NCBI GenBank assembly: GCA_020883125.1 | Contig: JAHREW010000048.1 | Span: forward strand, 1 to 47,886 | Length of the DNA: 47,886 bases | DNA from: Microcoleus sp. CAWBG506 | GTDB taxonomy: Bacteria > Cyanobacteriota > Cyanobacteriia > Cyanobacteriales > Microcoleaceae | Direction: 5' to 3' | In this document: piece after piece, positions 27,926 to 38,062 of the stretch | Numbering within the stretch: position 1 is the first letter of the stretch | Layout of the letters: every line of letters begins with the position of its first letter | Notes under the pieces: generated by a model | The model's input: the letters and a program-made list of their open reading frames with translations, nothing else | What the model was told of the DNA's origin: nothing | The model's database searches: none | Translations under genes and position numbers: made by a program

Positions 27926-28676
27926 GAATGAAGTCAGCCTGACTAATAGAAGTGCGGGGAACTCCGAACAGAGTAGCCAGAGTTTCCTTAGTGCTGGTAA
28001 GCTGAATAATTGTACTTGGCGTAGTTCCGCTAGTACCAGCGACAATTGTGAGTTCGGCAAAAGTAAGACCGGCGGCCAAGCGAATGCGATCGACACCATC
28101 AGTAAAATCTGTAATCAAATCCGATTCTGACGAAAAACTGAGCGCAAAGGTATCATTTCCCAGCCCCCCAGTTAAAGTATCTTTACCTTTATCGCCGGAA
28201 AGACTATCATCACCAGCACCCCCAAACAAAGAGTCATCGCCAAAACCCCCAAAAAAGGTGTCATTGCCCGCGCCTCCCAACAAAGTATCGTTGTCTTGGT
28301 TGCCAAATAGCAAGTCATTGCCATCATCTCCCGTTTGGGAATCAGCACCTTTGCCACCATAAAGAGTGTCGTCGCCTTCATTACCCAACATAGTATCGCG
28401 ACCGCTACCGCCGAACAGACAGTCATTGCCAGCGTCGCCACGGATCGAGTCGTCGCCGTCTTCGCCGTAAATGAGATCGTTACCTCCTAAGCCAAAAATT
28501 GTATCCGGGCCTCCCAAACCGAAAATAGTATCAGCACCGCTAGTACCTGTGAGGGAATCTGGGCCGGAGGTGCCAATCTTGCCAATCCGGGACACTGTTG
28601 TACCACCGGGGGTGGGGGTGGGTGTGGGGGTTGGGGTTGGTTTGGGAATTGGTTTCAAAGGGGCTGCTGGTGGCAT
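27921..28676 (-). CDS. RTX-type calcium-binding repeat protein
   Basis: This 251-residue protein starts with a Pro/Thr tract (PKPTPTPTPTPTPGG). About twelve glycine/aspartate nonapeptides follow (GGNDLIYGEDGDD, GGAGNDTFFGGFGDD), which form a parallel beta-roll that binds Ca2+. The C-terminal part (LITDFTDGVDRIRLAAGLTF, ending QADFIL) is typical of type I secreted RTX proteins, where it holds the export signal; no N-terminal signal peptide is present. No catalytic domain is seen, so it is a small surface or secreted protein of unknown role. No ABC exporter gene is nearby. Confidence 0.85.
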   Translation of the reverse strand: MPPAAPLKPIPKPTPTPTPTPTPGGTTVSRIGKIGTSGPDSLTGTSGADTIFGLGGPDTIFGLGGNDLIYGEDGDDSIRGDAGNDCLFGGSGRDTMLGNEGDDTLYGGKGADSQTGDDGNDLLFGNQDNDTLLGGAGNDTFFGGFGDDSLFGGAGDDSLSGDKGKDTLTGGLGNDTFALSFSSESDLITDFTDGVDRIRLAAGLTFAELTIVAGTSGTTPSTIIQLTSTKETLATLFGVPRTSISQADFIL

Positions 28677-28786
28677 TGTTTGACCCTGGGTAATTAGATA
28701 AAAATTTGCACTTCTAACTTACCTAATTTCTAACAGAATACCCAGATCTCAATGGCGATCGGATTTTTGATTGCCTCATGGCCAGC

Positions 28787-30520
28787 TTATCGGGGAACAG
28801 GACTCGGCTGAGGTTGAGGAGTTGGGGGTCTAGGGGCGGGGCGACTCGGCTGTGGGGGACTGTTGAGTAACTGTTGCAATTGCTGCGACGTGAGCGATCG
28901 CAAAATTCTCAGCCCTAGGGATTCTCTGGAGATGCTTTGAGCGTAGGAGGGTTCGATATAGGGACGGAATTGGGACTGGTTGTTCAAATAGCTTTCCATG
29001 AAAGCAACGCTGAGTCCGTTTAGGTAGCGACGGGCTAAGGCGGGTTCTGGTCCGATGACATCGGGAGGTGGAATAAAGATGCTTTGAGGGGATTGGTCGA
29101 TGGTGGAGAAGTGAGTGCCGTTTTTCATTAATACCAGATATTTGTTGGGCGATGTCAACCAAGTGAAAGGTTGAATTTGTTCGACCAAAGCGGGGGCGAC
29201 TGTATCGGCGCTGCCTGCGATTACCATGACTGGAATTTGAATTTTACTGAGACTGGTTTCTCCCAGAATGCTGCTGCTAATCGGGTTAACGGCGATCGCA
29301 GCTTTGATGCGCGGATCGCCGAAATTGTACTCTAGGCGCTCCAATCCACGGGCGCGGCACTGCAACAGTAGTGAGATGTTCCAAGTGTCGTTTTCTAGCC
29401 GACAGTCTTTGTCTAGCTGTGCCAAATTCATTGGTGCTCCGGCTAAGGCCAAAGCGGTGTAACCGCCGAAAGATTGACCGATGATGCCGACTCGCTGCAA
29501 GTCTAATTGCCCTCGGTAAGTTGGATCGCTTACAGACAGGCTGGTTAAATAATCTAGCAAGTCTTTGACATCCAGGGGGCGATTGACAAATTCTGCTGGT
29601 CCTACTACTTCGTTGGCTTTGCCTGTGATTAAGTCTTGCAGTTGTTTGGCGTTGCTGCCGGGGTGTTCGGGGACGGCGACGGCAAAGCCGTAGGAGGCTA
29701 GGTGTTTGGCTAAATACTCGAAGGAAGTGCGATCGGACCCCAAACCATGGGAAATTACGACTACTGGGGCTGGTCGAGGGCTACCTTGGGGCAGATAGAT
29801 GTCGATGGGAAAGGTGCGATCGCGATTGGGGTTTTTCAGAGTTACCGATGATTTTTTCCAGGTATAGGGGCCTGGTAGTTGGGGCTGTAGTATTTGGGCT
29901 CTGGGAATTTCCGGTTCTGACACTGCTTGTTCTTCCGACAATTTGGCTACTCCTTCGATCGCCCGATTGGAACGGTTGATCAGCGTCGTCAGTTCGTTGG
30001 CGATGCCCAAGCCACGAGCGATGTCAATCCTGATCCCGTAGGTGGGAAATTTCCGTAACACGTTGACAATTGTGACACCTTCTGGGTCTGATGCCGCTAA
30101 AATTAAGGCAGCTCGAATCGCGTAAAATCCCGGCTGTCTAGCTTTCGTCTGAATTACTCTACCCAACCGCTCCAGCAGCAATTCTCCTTGGTCTGTGTAG
30201 AGGAATTGGGCGATCGTCACGGGGCTGATTTCAGCACGAGCTTGCAAGGCGCTCTGAATCTGGGCTAGCTGTTCTGGTTTGGCGTACTGAGCGAAGCCGT
30301 CTAAGTTGGAGTCTATTTTGCCTTCTGTGGCGAACAGTGCCAGGGAGTCGATCGGAACTGAGACTTCTAGTGGACCGTAAGTTACGTAAATCCGTTCGGC
30401 TGCGATCGCAGGTGTGGCCGTGCAAACAGCCGTAAATGCAAACAATCCTAGGTATTTTTGGATGCCAGAGAGCCGAGTGCGATCGGCACCAAGGGAGAGA
30501 CTCGGAAACAGAAAGTTCAT
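28787..30520 (-). CDS. Exported alpha/beta hydrolase with N-terminal DUF1400 domain
   Basis: This 577-residue protein has an N-terminal signal peptide (YLGLFAFTAVCTATPAIAAE). A DUF1400 domain (about 43-150) is seen in LEVSVPIDSLALFATEG and the helical part after it. An alpha/beta hydrolase of the PAF-acetylhydrolase/dienelactone type follows, with PVVVISHGLGSDRTSFEYLAKHLAS and the nucleophile elbow GQSFGGYT. Later AGSADTVAPA and NGTHFS supply the probable Asp and His. The C-terminus is Pro-rich and may be a flexible tail. It probably cleaves an ester in the periplasm; the substrate is unknown. It is divergent from the HD gene. Confidence 0.88.
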   Translation of the reverse strand: MNFLFPSLSLGADRTRLSGIQKYLGLFAFTAVCTATPAIAAERIYVTYGPLEVSVPIDSLALFATEGKIDSNLDGFAQYAKPEQLAQIQSALQARAEISPVTIAQFLYTDQGELLLERLGRVIQTKARQPGFYAIRAALILAASDPEGVTIVNVLRKFPTYGIRIDIARGLGIANELTTLINRSNRAIEGVAKLSEEQAVSEPEIPRAQILQPQLPGPYTWKKSSVTLKNPNRDRTFPIDIYLPQGSPRPAPVVVISHGLGSDRTSFEYLAKHLASYGFAVAVPEHPGSNAKQLQDLITGKANEVVGPAEFVNRPLDVKDLLDYLTSLSVSDPTYRGQLDLQRVGIIGQSFGGYTALALAGAPMNLAQLDKDCRLENDTWNISLLLQCRARGLERLEYNFGDPRIKAAIAVNPISSSILGETSLSKIQIPVMVIAGSADTVAPALVEQIQPFTWLTSPNKYLVLMKNGTHFSTIDQSPQSIFIPPPDVIGPEPALARRYLNGLSVAFMESYLNNQSQFRPYIEPSYAQSISRESLGLRILRSLTSQQLQQLLNSPPQPSRPAPRPPTPQPQPSPVPR

Positions 30521-30794
30521 AACTTTTATACCCAGGACTTCTAATAATTAGTCGCTCAAACAGTTTATATTGTTTCACCAATATTTAATAGGCAAAAATC
30601 GATCGGTTTTCCATAAATTTAGGTTATGGTGTAAAACATCACCCTAAATCACTTTTTTGCTTTAACAACCCTAGCTTCCTTTTCCAATTCAATGTCTTGA
30701 TGTTAAGCCTGCTAACATCCCAATTAATTATTTTTGCCATCATCTTTAGATATCTGCGATCGCATCTGTAAGTAAAGTTTGAGTGAGAGAATTT

Positions 30795-31778
30795 ATGATG
30801 TTCAATGCCACCGCTATCCTGATAGACGCTTTTGTTCAAGAGCTACAGGCTGGCTATCGCCGTACCTACGGCAAATACAAGCCAGACTACCCAGAAATCA
30901 TCGCCTGGGCTGGGACAATGGCTCTGGAAAATATCGCTAATTGTGATGCTCTATACCACAACGTAGAACATACCATGCTCGTAGCCCTAGTCGGACAAGA
31001 AATTCTCCGGGGCAAGCATATTCGTGAGGGAGGAGTGTCGCCGGAAGATTGGCTGCACTACCTCATATCCCTACTGTGCCACGATATCGGCTACATCAAA
31101 GGCGTTTGTCGCCAAGACCAAGAAGCTGTCGGTCTTTATGCAACGGGCATTGACGGCGGCATGGTGTCCGTACCCATTGGCGCAACTTCCGCCAGTTTAA
31201 CTCCTTATCATGTCGATCGGGGCAAACTGGTAATTGACGAACGCTTCGGCGGCCACACACTAATTGATGCCGAACAAATCAAACGCAATATAGAATTGAC
31301 TCGCTTTCCAGTTCCTGCAAGCGAAACCCATCAAGACAGAAACAATTATTCGGGACTGGCGCGAGCAGCAGATTTAATTGGTCAATTGAGCGACCCCAAT
31401 TACCTGCGAAAAATTAGTGCCCTGTTCTACGAATTTGAAGAAGTCGGCACTAATAAAATTTTAGGTTACAAATCTCCGGGAGATTTGCGACAAAACTATG
31501 CCAAATTTTATTGGAATGGAGTGTTTCCCTACATTCCGGCCGCTCTCAACTATCTAGACTTAACCCAAGGCGGAAAACAGATTGTTGCGAACCTCTATGC
31601 TAATGTCTTTCAGGTAGAACACGCCGAACCCCTCGCTTTCACCAAAGTCAACTCTCAAGATTTGCTCAAATCTCCTGGAAAAGGCAATTTAAAGGGAGAA
31701 AAAGATGCTGAAAATTTAGTGTTTTCAATTTCCGGAGAAACCAAGAAATTTAACGAATTTCCCGATCTAAATCTCTAA
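30795..31778 (+). CDS. HD-domain metal-dependent phosphohydrolase
   Basis: The 327-residue protein has HD metal ligands in YHNVEHTMLV and LCHDIGYIKG, with further His and Asp in YHVDRGKLVIDE and TRFPVPASETHQDRNNYSG. HD enzymes hydrolyse phosphate esters, often of nucleotides or cyclic dinucleotides; the substrate is unknown. I chose ATG 30795 (an adjacent ATG is at 30798); a GTG at 30783 would add four residues. The gene stands alone with 274 bases of divergent promoter region upstream. The C-terminal 40 residues are polar and look disordered. Confidence 0.85.
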   Translation: MMFNATAILIDAFVQELQAGYRRTYGKYKPDYPEIIAWAGTMALENIANCDALYHNVEHTMLVALVGQEILRGKHIREGGVSPEDWLHYLISLLCHDIGYIKGVCRQDQEAVGLYATGIDGGMVSVPIGATSASLTPYHVDRGKLVIDERFGGHTLIDAEQIKRNIELTRFPVPASETHQDRNNYSGLARAADLIGQLSDPNYLRKISALFYEFEEVGTNKILGYKSPGDLRQNYAKFYWNGVFPYIPAALNYLDLTQGGKQIVANLYANVFQVEHAEPLAFTKVNSQDLLKSPGKGNLKGEKDAENLVFSISGETKKFNEFPDLNL

Positions 31779-31971
31779 TCAACTCGTAGCATTAACACAG
31801 ACAAAAATCCAGGGAGCCAGAATTAGAATTAAAAAAGATTAACCTAGTTGCTGACTCTTTTTATTTGAGCTAAAAAAGTACCTCTGCCAATCGCAAACTG
31901 ATCGGGGGAACTCGTTTCCTTTATGAAGTTGAAGATTGGGATCGTTAATCAAGCTTAAAAGTCCAAACTGC

Positions 31972-34324
<2,353 letters not shown>

Positions 34325-34360
34325 ATCCTGGGTAAAACTTAATGTATACCTCTGAACTCT

Positions 34361-34390
34361 TTCTCTGCGCCCTCTGCGCCCTCTGCGGTT
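34361..34390. repeat. Dispersed CTCTGCGCCCTCTG motif, copy 3
   Basis: The motif ctctgcgccctctgcgccct is followed by ctgcggttc and an A run. It lies between ligA and the next gene. It matches the copies near 441 and 9762. Confidence 0.6.
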
Positions 34391-34471
34391 CAAAAAAAAC
34401 TCCTTTGACTGCAACGTAAATTTTGCTAAAATTAATCTAGTACACTCAATCCAAGCCCAAGGAAATACATT

Positions 34472-34927
34472 ATGTCCGAAAGTCCAACAGAACAAACACC
34501 AACCAATTTACCAACTCCACAAACAACTCCAGAAACAACCCCACAAACAACTACCCAAAGCTCCATTTCTGCGGTGGAAAACTTTAAAAATACTTTAGGA
34601 AACGTCCTAAGTAGTTGGAAATTGAAAGCCGGAGTAGCAGTTGCTGTACTGTTTGGAGTATTCCTATTAACTTTTTACTGGCAGCATATCATCGCAGTGG
34701 TAGGTATGAACAGTTGGTCGGCGCGATCGGGTGCTAAGGCGATCGAATGTATGGTAAGAGATACTAATGACGACCAGTATGTCAGTTGTAGCGCCCTCCT
34801 CGATCAGCAGATTGTCCCTCTGGAGTGCAGCGCGAGTTTATTCAACATCGGTTGTCGAGTCAACTATGGAACTGCTGCACCTAACCTGAGACTGATCAGC
34901 CCAAGAGCTGCTACGGGTATCAGATAA
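34472..34927 (+). CDS. Small single-pass membrane protein, unknown function
   Basis: The 151-residue protein has a Pro/Thr/Gln-rich, probably disordered N-terminus (1-35). A short amphipathic stretch follows, with a membrane helix at about 54-73 (AGVAVAVLFGVFLLTFYW). The C-terminal domain of about 75 residues has four Cys (ECMVRD, VSCSALL, LECSAS, IGCRVN), which could form disulfides if the domain lies outside the cytoplasm. I do not recognise the family. ATG 34472 follows AAGGAAATACATT, an acceptable ribosome site. It lies between ligA and the convergent solute-binding protein gene. Confidence 0.75.
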   Translation: MSESPTEQTPTNLPTPQTTPETTPQTTTQSSISAVENFKNTLGNVLSSWKLKAGVAVAVLFGVFLLTFYWQHIIAVVGMNSWSARSGAKAIECMVRDTNDDQYVSCSALLDQQIVPLECSASLFNIGCRVNYGTAAPNLRLISPRAATGIR

Positions 34928-34995
34928 TTGTTGAATGAACAGATTTGTTACTAAAAAAGGGGACTTACAAAACAAATGTGGTCGAGAAATATTAA

Positions 34996-36291
34996 CTATT
35001 TTCCTTCCCAAATCAAATCTAAACGATCTTGAGATTCTTGTAAGGCTTTTTTTACAGGTTGTCCTAGCATAGAAGCTTCGATAGCGCGACCTAAATTTTG
35101 AGAAATGCGACTATATCCCGCGATAATAGGACGCGAGCCGGCAACGGACATTTGATCTACAAAAACTTTAATCACAGGTTTTCGTTTGATAAATTCTTGA
35201 TAAGCTTGACTCTGCGCTGACTTCATATTAGCGGGTAAAAATCCAGTGCCAATACTCCATTTGGTTTGAAATTGTTCGCTCAAAGCATACTCCAAAAACT
35301 TGAGGGCAGCCTTCTGTCTTTCGGGAGTAGTTTTCATCACAAATAATGTCCCAGTTCCCGTGACTGTAGCTGGTCGAATATCGATCGGCACTGGAAAAAC
35401 CCCGTAATCAACATTACTTTTCATAATATATGTCCAAGGGCCAGTAATTTGCATCGCGACACGGCCGGAAATAAAATCATCTTCTTCATAACCTCTTTCT
35501 GGCATTGATAAAGTCGCGGAACCATCTTTTAATAAATCTTGCCAAAATTGTATAGCCTTAATCGCACCCGGATTCATTAAATTAGGGCGATTATTTTCGA
35601 TTATTTGACCATTGGCGCTTAGTAAAAAGGGAAACCAAGTGAAAGTAGTCCATTCTCCTTTTCCAAAAGGAATTAACATTCCATACTGTTCTGGTTTCCC
35701 ATCAGAGTCTTTATCTACAGTTAGTTTTTTCGAGACTTCCCTTAATTCTTCCCAAGTTTTAGGTAATTCGGTGATTCCGGCTGCTTTAAATAATTTAGGA
35801 CGGTAAAAAATCCCTATAGAACTGGTAGAGATAGGCACTGACCATGTATGACCGTTTAATTGAATTTCTTCTAGAACACGGGGATACAGTTCTGACTTCA
35901 CTGGCAATTTGTCTAACCAATCTTCTAGGGGAACAATGGCATCTAAATTAACAAATTGACCTGTCATTTGGGGGTAAAAAGAAAGGATATCCGGTGGAGA
36001 ATTACCCACCACAGAGGTCAGAATTTTGGGTAATTGCTGGTCTAGTTCACCAGCGAAAATAGATTCTACCTGAATGTCATGATTTTTCTGATTAAATTCT
36101 GCGACTAATTTTTGGAATACATCTCGGTTGACAGGAGGGTTAATTCCTTGCCATAGGGTTAAGTGAATGACTCCATCATTTTTGTGACTGACGGTTTGGC
36201 ATCCTGTAAAAATAAACAAACCTACAGCGAGGATAATCGCGATTAAAGCACTTTTTTTGGGTGAAGCGATCGCCTTTATTTTCTTAATCAT
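34996..36291 (-). CDS. ABC transporter sugar-type solute-binding lipoprotein
   Basis: The 431-residue protein has a lipoprotein signal peptide ending in the lipobox IFTGC, so it is anchored outside the cytoplasmic membrane. The mature part is a family 1 solute-binding protein (HLTLWQGINPPVNRDVFQKL, SPPDILSFYPQMTGQFV, ITGPWTYI), probably for a sugar or oligosaccharide. No permease or ATPase gene is adjacent. Its ATG overlaps the stop of the upstream glycosyltransferase gene by eight bases (ATGATTAA), so the two are translationally coupled. Confidence 0.9.
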   Translation of the reverse strand: MIKKIKAIASPKKSALIAIILAVGLFIFTGCQTVSHKNDGVIHLTLWQGINPPVNRDVFQKLVAEFNQKNHDIQVESIFAGELDQQLPKILTSVVGNSPPDILSFYPQMTGQFVNLDAIVPLEDWLDKLPVKSELYPRVLEEIQLNGHTWSVPISTSSIGIFYRPKLFKAAGITELPKTWEELREVSKKLTVDKDSDGKPEQYGMLIPFGKGEWTTFTWFPFLLSANGQIIENNRPNLMNPGAIKAIQFWQDLLKDGSATLSMPERGYEEDDFISGRVAMQITGPWTYIMKSNVDYGVFPVPIDIRPATVTGTGTLFVMKTTPERQKAALKFLEYALSEQFQTKWSIGTGFLPANMKSAQSQAYQEFIKRKPVIKVFVDQMSVAGSRPIIAGYSRISQNLGRAIEASMLGQPVKKALQESQDRLDLIWEGK

Positions 36292-36949
36292 TATTTAAAT
36301 CAATATTTGCTGTAAAACTCTTACTCACACTGTCTTCCGCTCTCGTGTAAATATAAGTACGAGGTTGAGAAATTTTTACCGTGTTGAATTTTTTTTGCGC
36401 CCTTTCCCATAAATCGGTATCCTCTCCATAGGAAATATTTTGAAACCCTTTTAATTCAAACAAAACATGACGTTTGAGAAAAAAAGTAGCACCCATAACA
36501 CACTCTTCAGCATTAATTAGTTTTCCTGGTTGATAATAATCAGCTACAAAAATATCTCCATCCGTCTCAAAGCCCCCCGCAATACAATCCACTTCAGGAT
36601 TAGCTTTCATATACTCCAAACGGGATTCTAAGTGATTTGGTTTATATTGATCGTCGCTATCTAGAAAAGTAATGTATTTACCGAAAGATGCTTGAATACC
36701 CGCATTTCTGGATAATCCCATTTTCCGGTTTTTATGCTTAAAATAGCGGATATTTTCATGTTTTTCCAGAAACAAATTAACCGTATCAAATGTATCATCT
36801 TGACTGCCATCATCTATAATAAGCAACTCCCAATCTTTAAAGGTTTGATTGAGTACGCTATTAATGCAATCGCTCAAATATTTAGATCGATTGTAAGTAG
36901 GTACAATAATTGATATTTCTGGGATATAAGAAAAACTCAGAGGACTCAT
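36284..36949 (-). CDS. Family 2 glycosyltransferase, short form
   Basis: This 221-residue GT-A enzyme has ISIIVPTYNRSKYLSDCINS, IIDDGSQDDT, and the DXD-type motif FLDSDDQY. Acidic residues of SYGEDTDLWERA follow. There is no C-terminal membrane segment. ATG 36949 (MSPLSFSYIPEIS) is preferred; ATG 36994 would add 15 residues. The stop overlaps the start of the solute-binding lipoprotein. Base composition is rich in A and T compared with the housekeeping genes, which may hint at transfer, as is common for glycan genes. Confidence 0.88.
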   Translation of the reverse strand: MSPLSFSYIPEISIIVPTYNRSKYLSDCINSVLNQTFKDWELLIIDDGSQDDTFDTVNLFLEKHENIRYFKHKNRKMGLSRNAGIQASFGKYITFLDSDDQYKPNHLESRLEYMKANPEVDCIAGGFETDGDIFVADYYQPGKLINAEECVMGATFFLKRHVLFELKGFQNISYGEDTDLWERAQKKFNTVKISQPRTYIYTRAEDSVSKSFTANIDLNND

Positions 36950-37055
36950 AGGTGTAAAAAATGATAAATTGTATATTTTGCAAGATGTTGGCAATGGAAA
37001 AATTTATAGCTATCATATCATATCATATTTTAATCTAAATATCAAGCAATCATAT

Positions 37056-37095
37056 CAGCAAGGTAGCTAGTAATATATACCCTAGCTACTTTTGC
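37056..37095. terminator. Near-palindromic hairpin GTAGCTAG / CTAGCTAC
   Basis: The arms at 37063-37070 and 37082-37089 pair perfectly around an 11-base loop. AGCAAG and TTTTGCT extend the symmetry with one mismatch. On the plus strand a T run follows. It lies between the methyltransferase 3' end and the glycosyltransferase start and so probably ends the methyltransferase transcript. Confidence 0.6.
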
Positions 37096-37102
37096 TAATT
37101 TA

Positions 37103-37222
37103 ATGGTACATGATAAGATTAAGACCGTAGTCCTAATCCGGGTCTTGCGTGAGCGAGGGATGATTTATGGCAATTTTCCTGCTACGCTGTCTGGATGTTT
37201 ATTTAACTATGCAATCCTTTAA
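37103..37222 (+). CDS. Doubtful 39-residue frame
   Basis: From ATG 37103 a 39-residue frame (MVHDKIKTVVLIRVLRERG...) runs to TAA 37222 and overlaps the 3' end of the methyltransferase gene on the other strand. It has no ribosome site and I do not recognise it. It is probably chance or a fragment. Confidence 0.12.
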   Translation: MVHDKIKTVVLIRVLRERGMIYGNFPATLSGCLFNYAIL

Positions 37223-37760
37223 TTTCGATGAGTAACAATTCGCTGCCATCAATCCAATGAAATACCTCCTTTGAAACAACATCATAAGCTTCAAAGTCTT
37301 CGATACACCATGAACTTATGTGTTCTTCGTGTGGGTTATTGAACACTTCTTCTTGTGGCCACAATCCCAAGGGAATATTAATGATAATTTTTTCCCCTTT
37401 TTTGATGATTTTTTCAATTAAAGCGACGGCTTCATCTTTATGTAGATGTTCAAGAATATCACCAACAATGATTAAATCATAGTTAGTCACGTCATCAATA
37501 ACTTCTTTTGCGTCTCCTATGAAAATCTGGTCATACAAAAACCGATGAGTATCAAGAATATAAGGCTCAAAAATCTCAATGCCATCTATCTTAATACGCC
37601 ATTCCGATTTGTTGTATCTTCCTTGCCCAATTTCCAGATATTCTCGTAACAGAAATCCCCATTTGCCAAAACCAATACCAATATCTAGTACAGATTTAGG
37701 AGAAATGTCCCATATTTTCTCAATTGTAGGAGAAATATGTTTCCAACTCGATGACGGCAT
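37203..37760 (-). CDS. Class I SAM-dependent methyltransferase
   Basis: The 185-residue protein has a Rossmann-type SAM site: motif I VLDIGIGFGKWGFLLRE, an acidic end of strand 2 (KIDGIEIFEP), motif IV DLIIVGDILEHLHKDEA, and a following strand KIIINIPLG. It probably methylates a sugar or small molecule, which fits the adjacent glycosyltransferase, but the substrate cannot be told. It lacks a target-recognition domain. Start ATG 37760 (MPSSSWKHISPTIEK) fits the fold. Confidence 0.85.
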   Translation of the reverse strand: MPSSSWKHISPTIEKIWDISPKSVLDIGIGFGKWGFLLREYLEIGQGRYNKSEWRIKIDGIEIFEPYILDTHRFLYDQIFIGDAKEVIDDVTNYDLIIVGDILEHLHKDEAVALIEKIIKKGEKIIINIPLGLWPQEEVFNNPHEEHISSWCIEDFEAYDVVSKEVFHWIDGSELLLIEIKGLHS

Positions 37761-37855
37761 ATAATTACCTGCTATTGATTATGCGATCTTAAACCATACC
37801 ATTTATAGGTAAAAAAAGGTTGCTAATTTGACCGACAATATTTTTAATATCTCAC

Positions 37856-38062
37856 TTATCTGGTTCCCGTGTCAAGTATGAGTTGCTTCCAGATGCCTAT
37901 GCTTAAGCTACCCGATATGTCAAGTATAATTTGTACTACCTCAGATGAAATTAGGTCGATTTTTCTACCGTCCCCTAATTGTAAAGTAATGCTAAAGAAA
38001 TCCAGACTTCTGAGTCTATTTGTCTCCGATCCTAACTCTGTGAGATTACCAAGGATTTCCAA
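37856..38062 (-). CDS. Possible 68-residue ORF overlapping the adhesin-CHAT stop
   Basis: The frame starts at ATG 38062, 17 bases inside the 3' end of the giant adhesin gene. It reads [13 protein letters not shown], then [19 protein letters not shown] and a hydrophobic stretch [17 protein letters not shown]. The beta-strand-like pattern looks more protein-like than most chance frames, and the overlap would allow translational coupling. I do not recognise it. If real it could be a partner or inhibitor of the CHAT protein; if not, it is random sequence. It lies in the 37761-38045 gap, which otherwise shows nothing. Confidence 0.3.
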   Translation of the reverse strand: MEILGNLTELGSETNRLRSLDFFSITLQLGDGRKIDLISSEVVQIILDISGSLSIGIWKQLILDTGTR

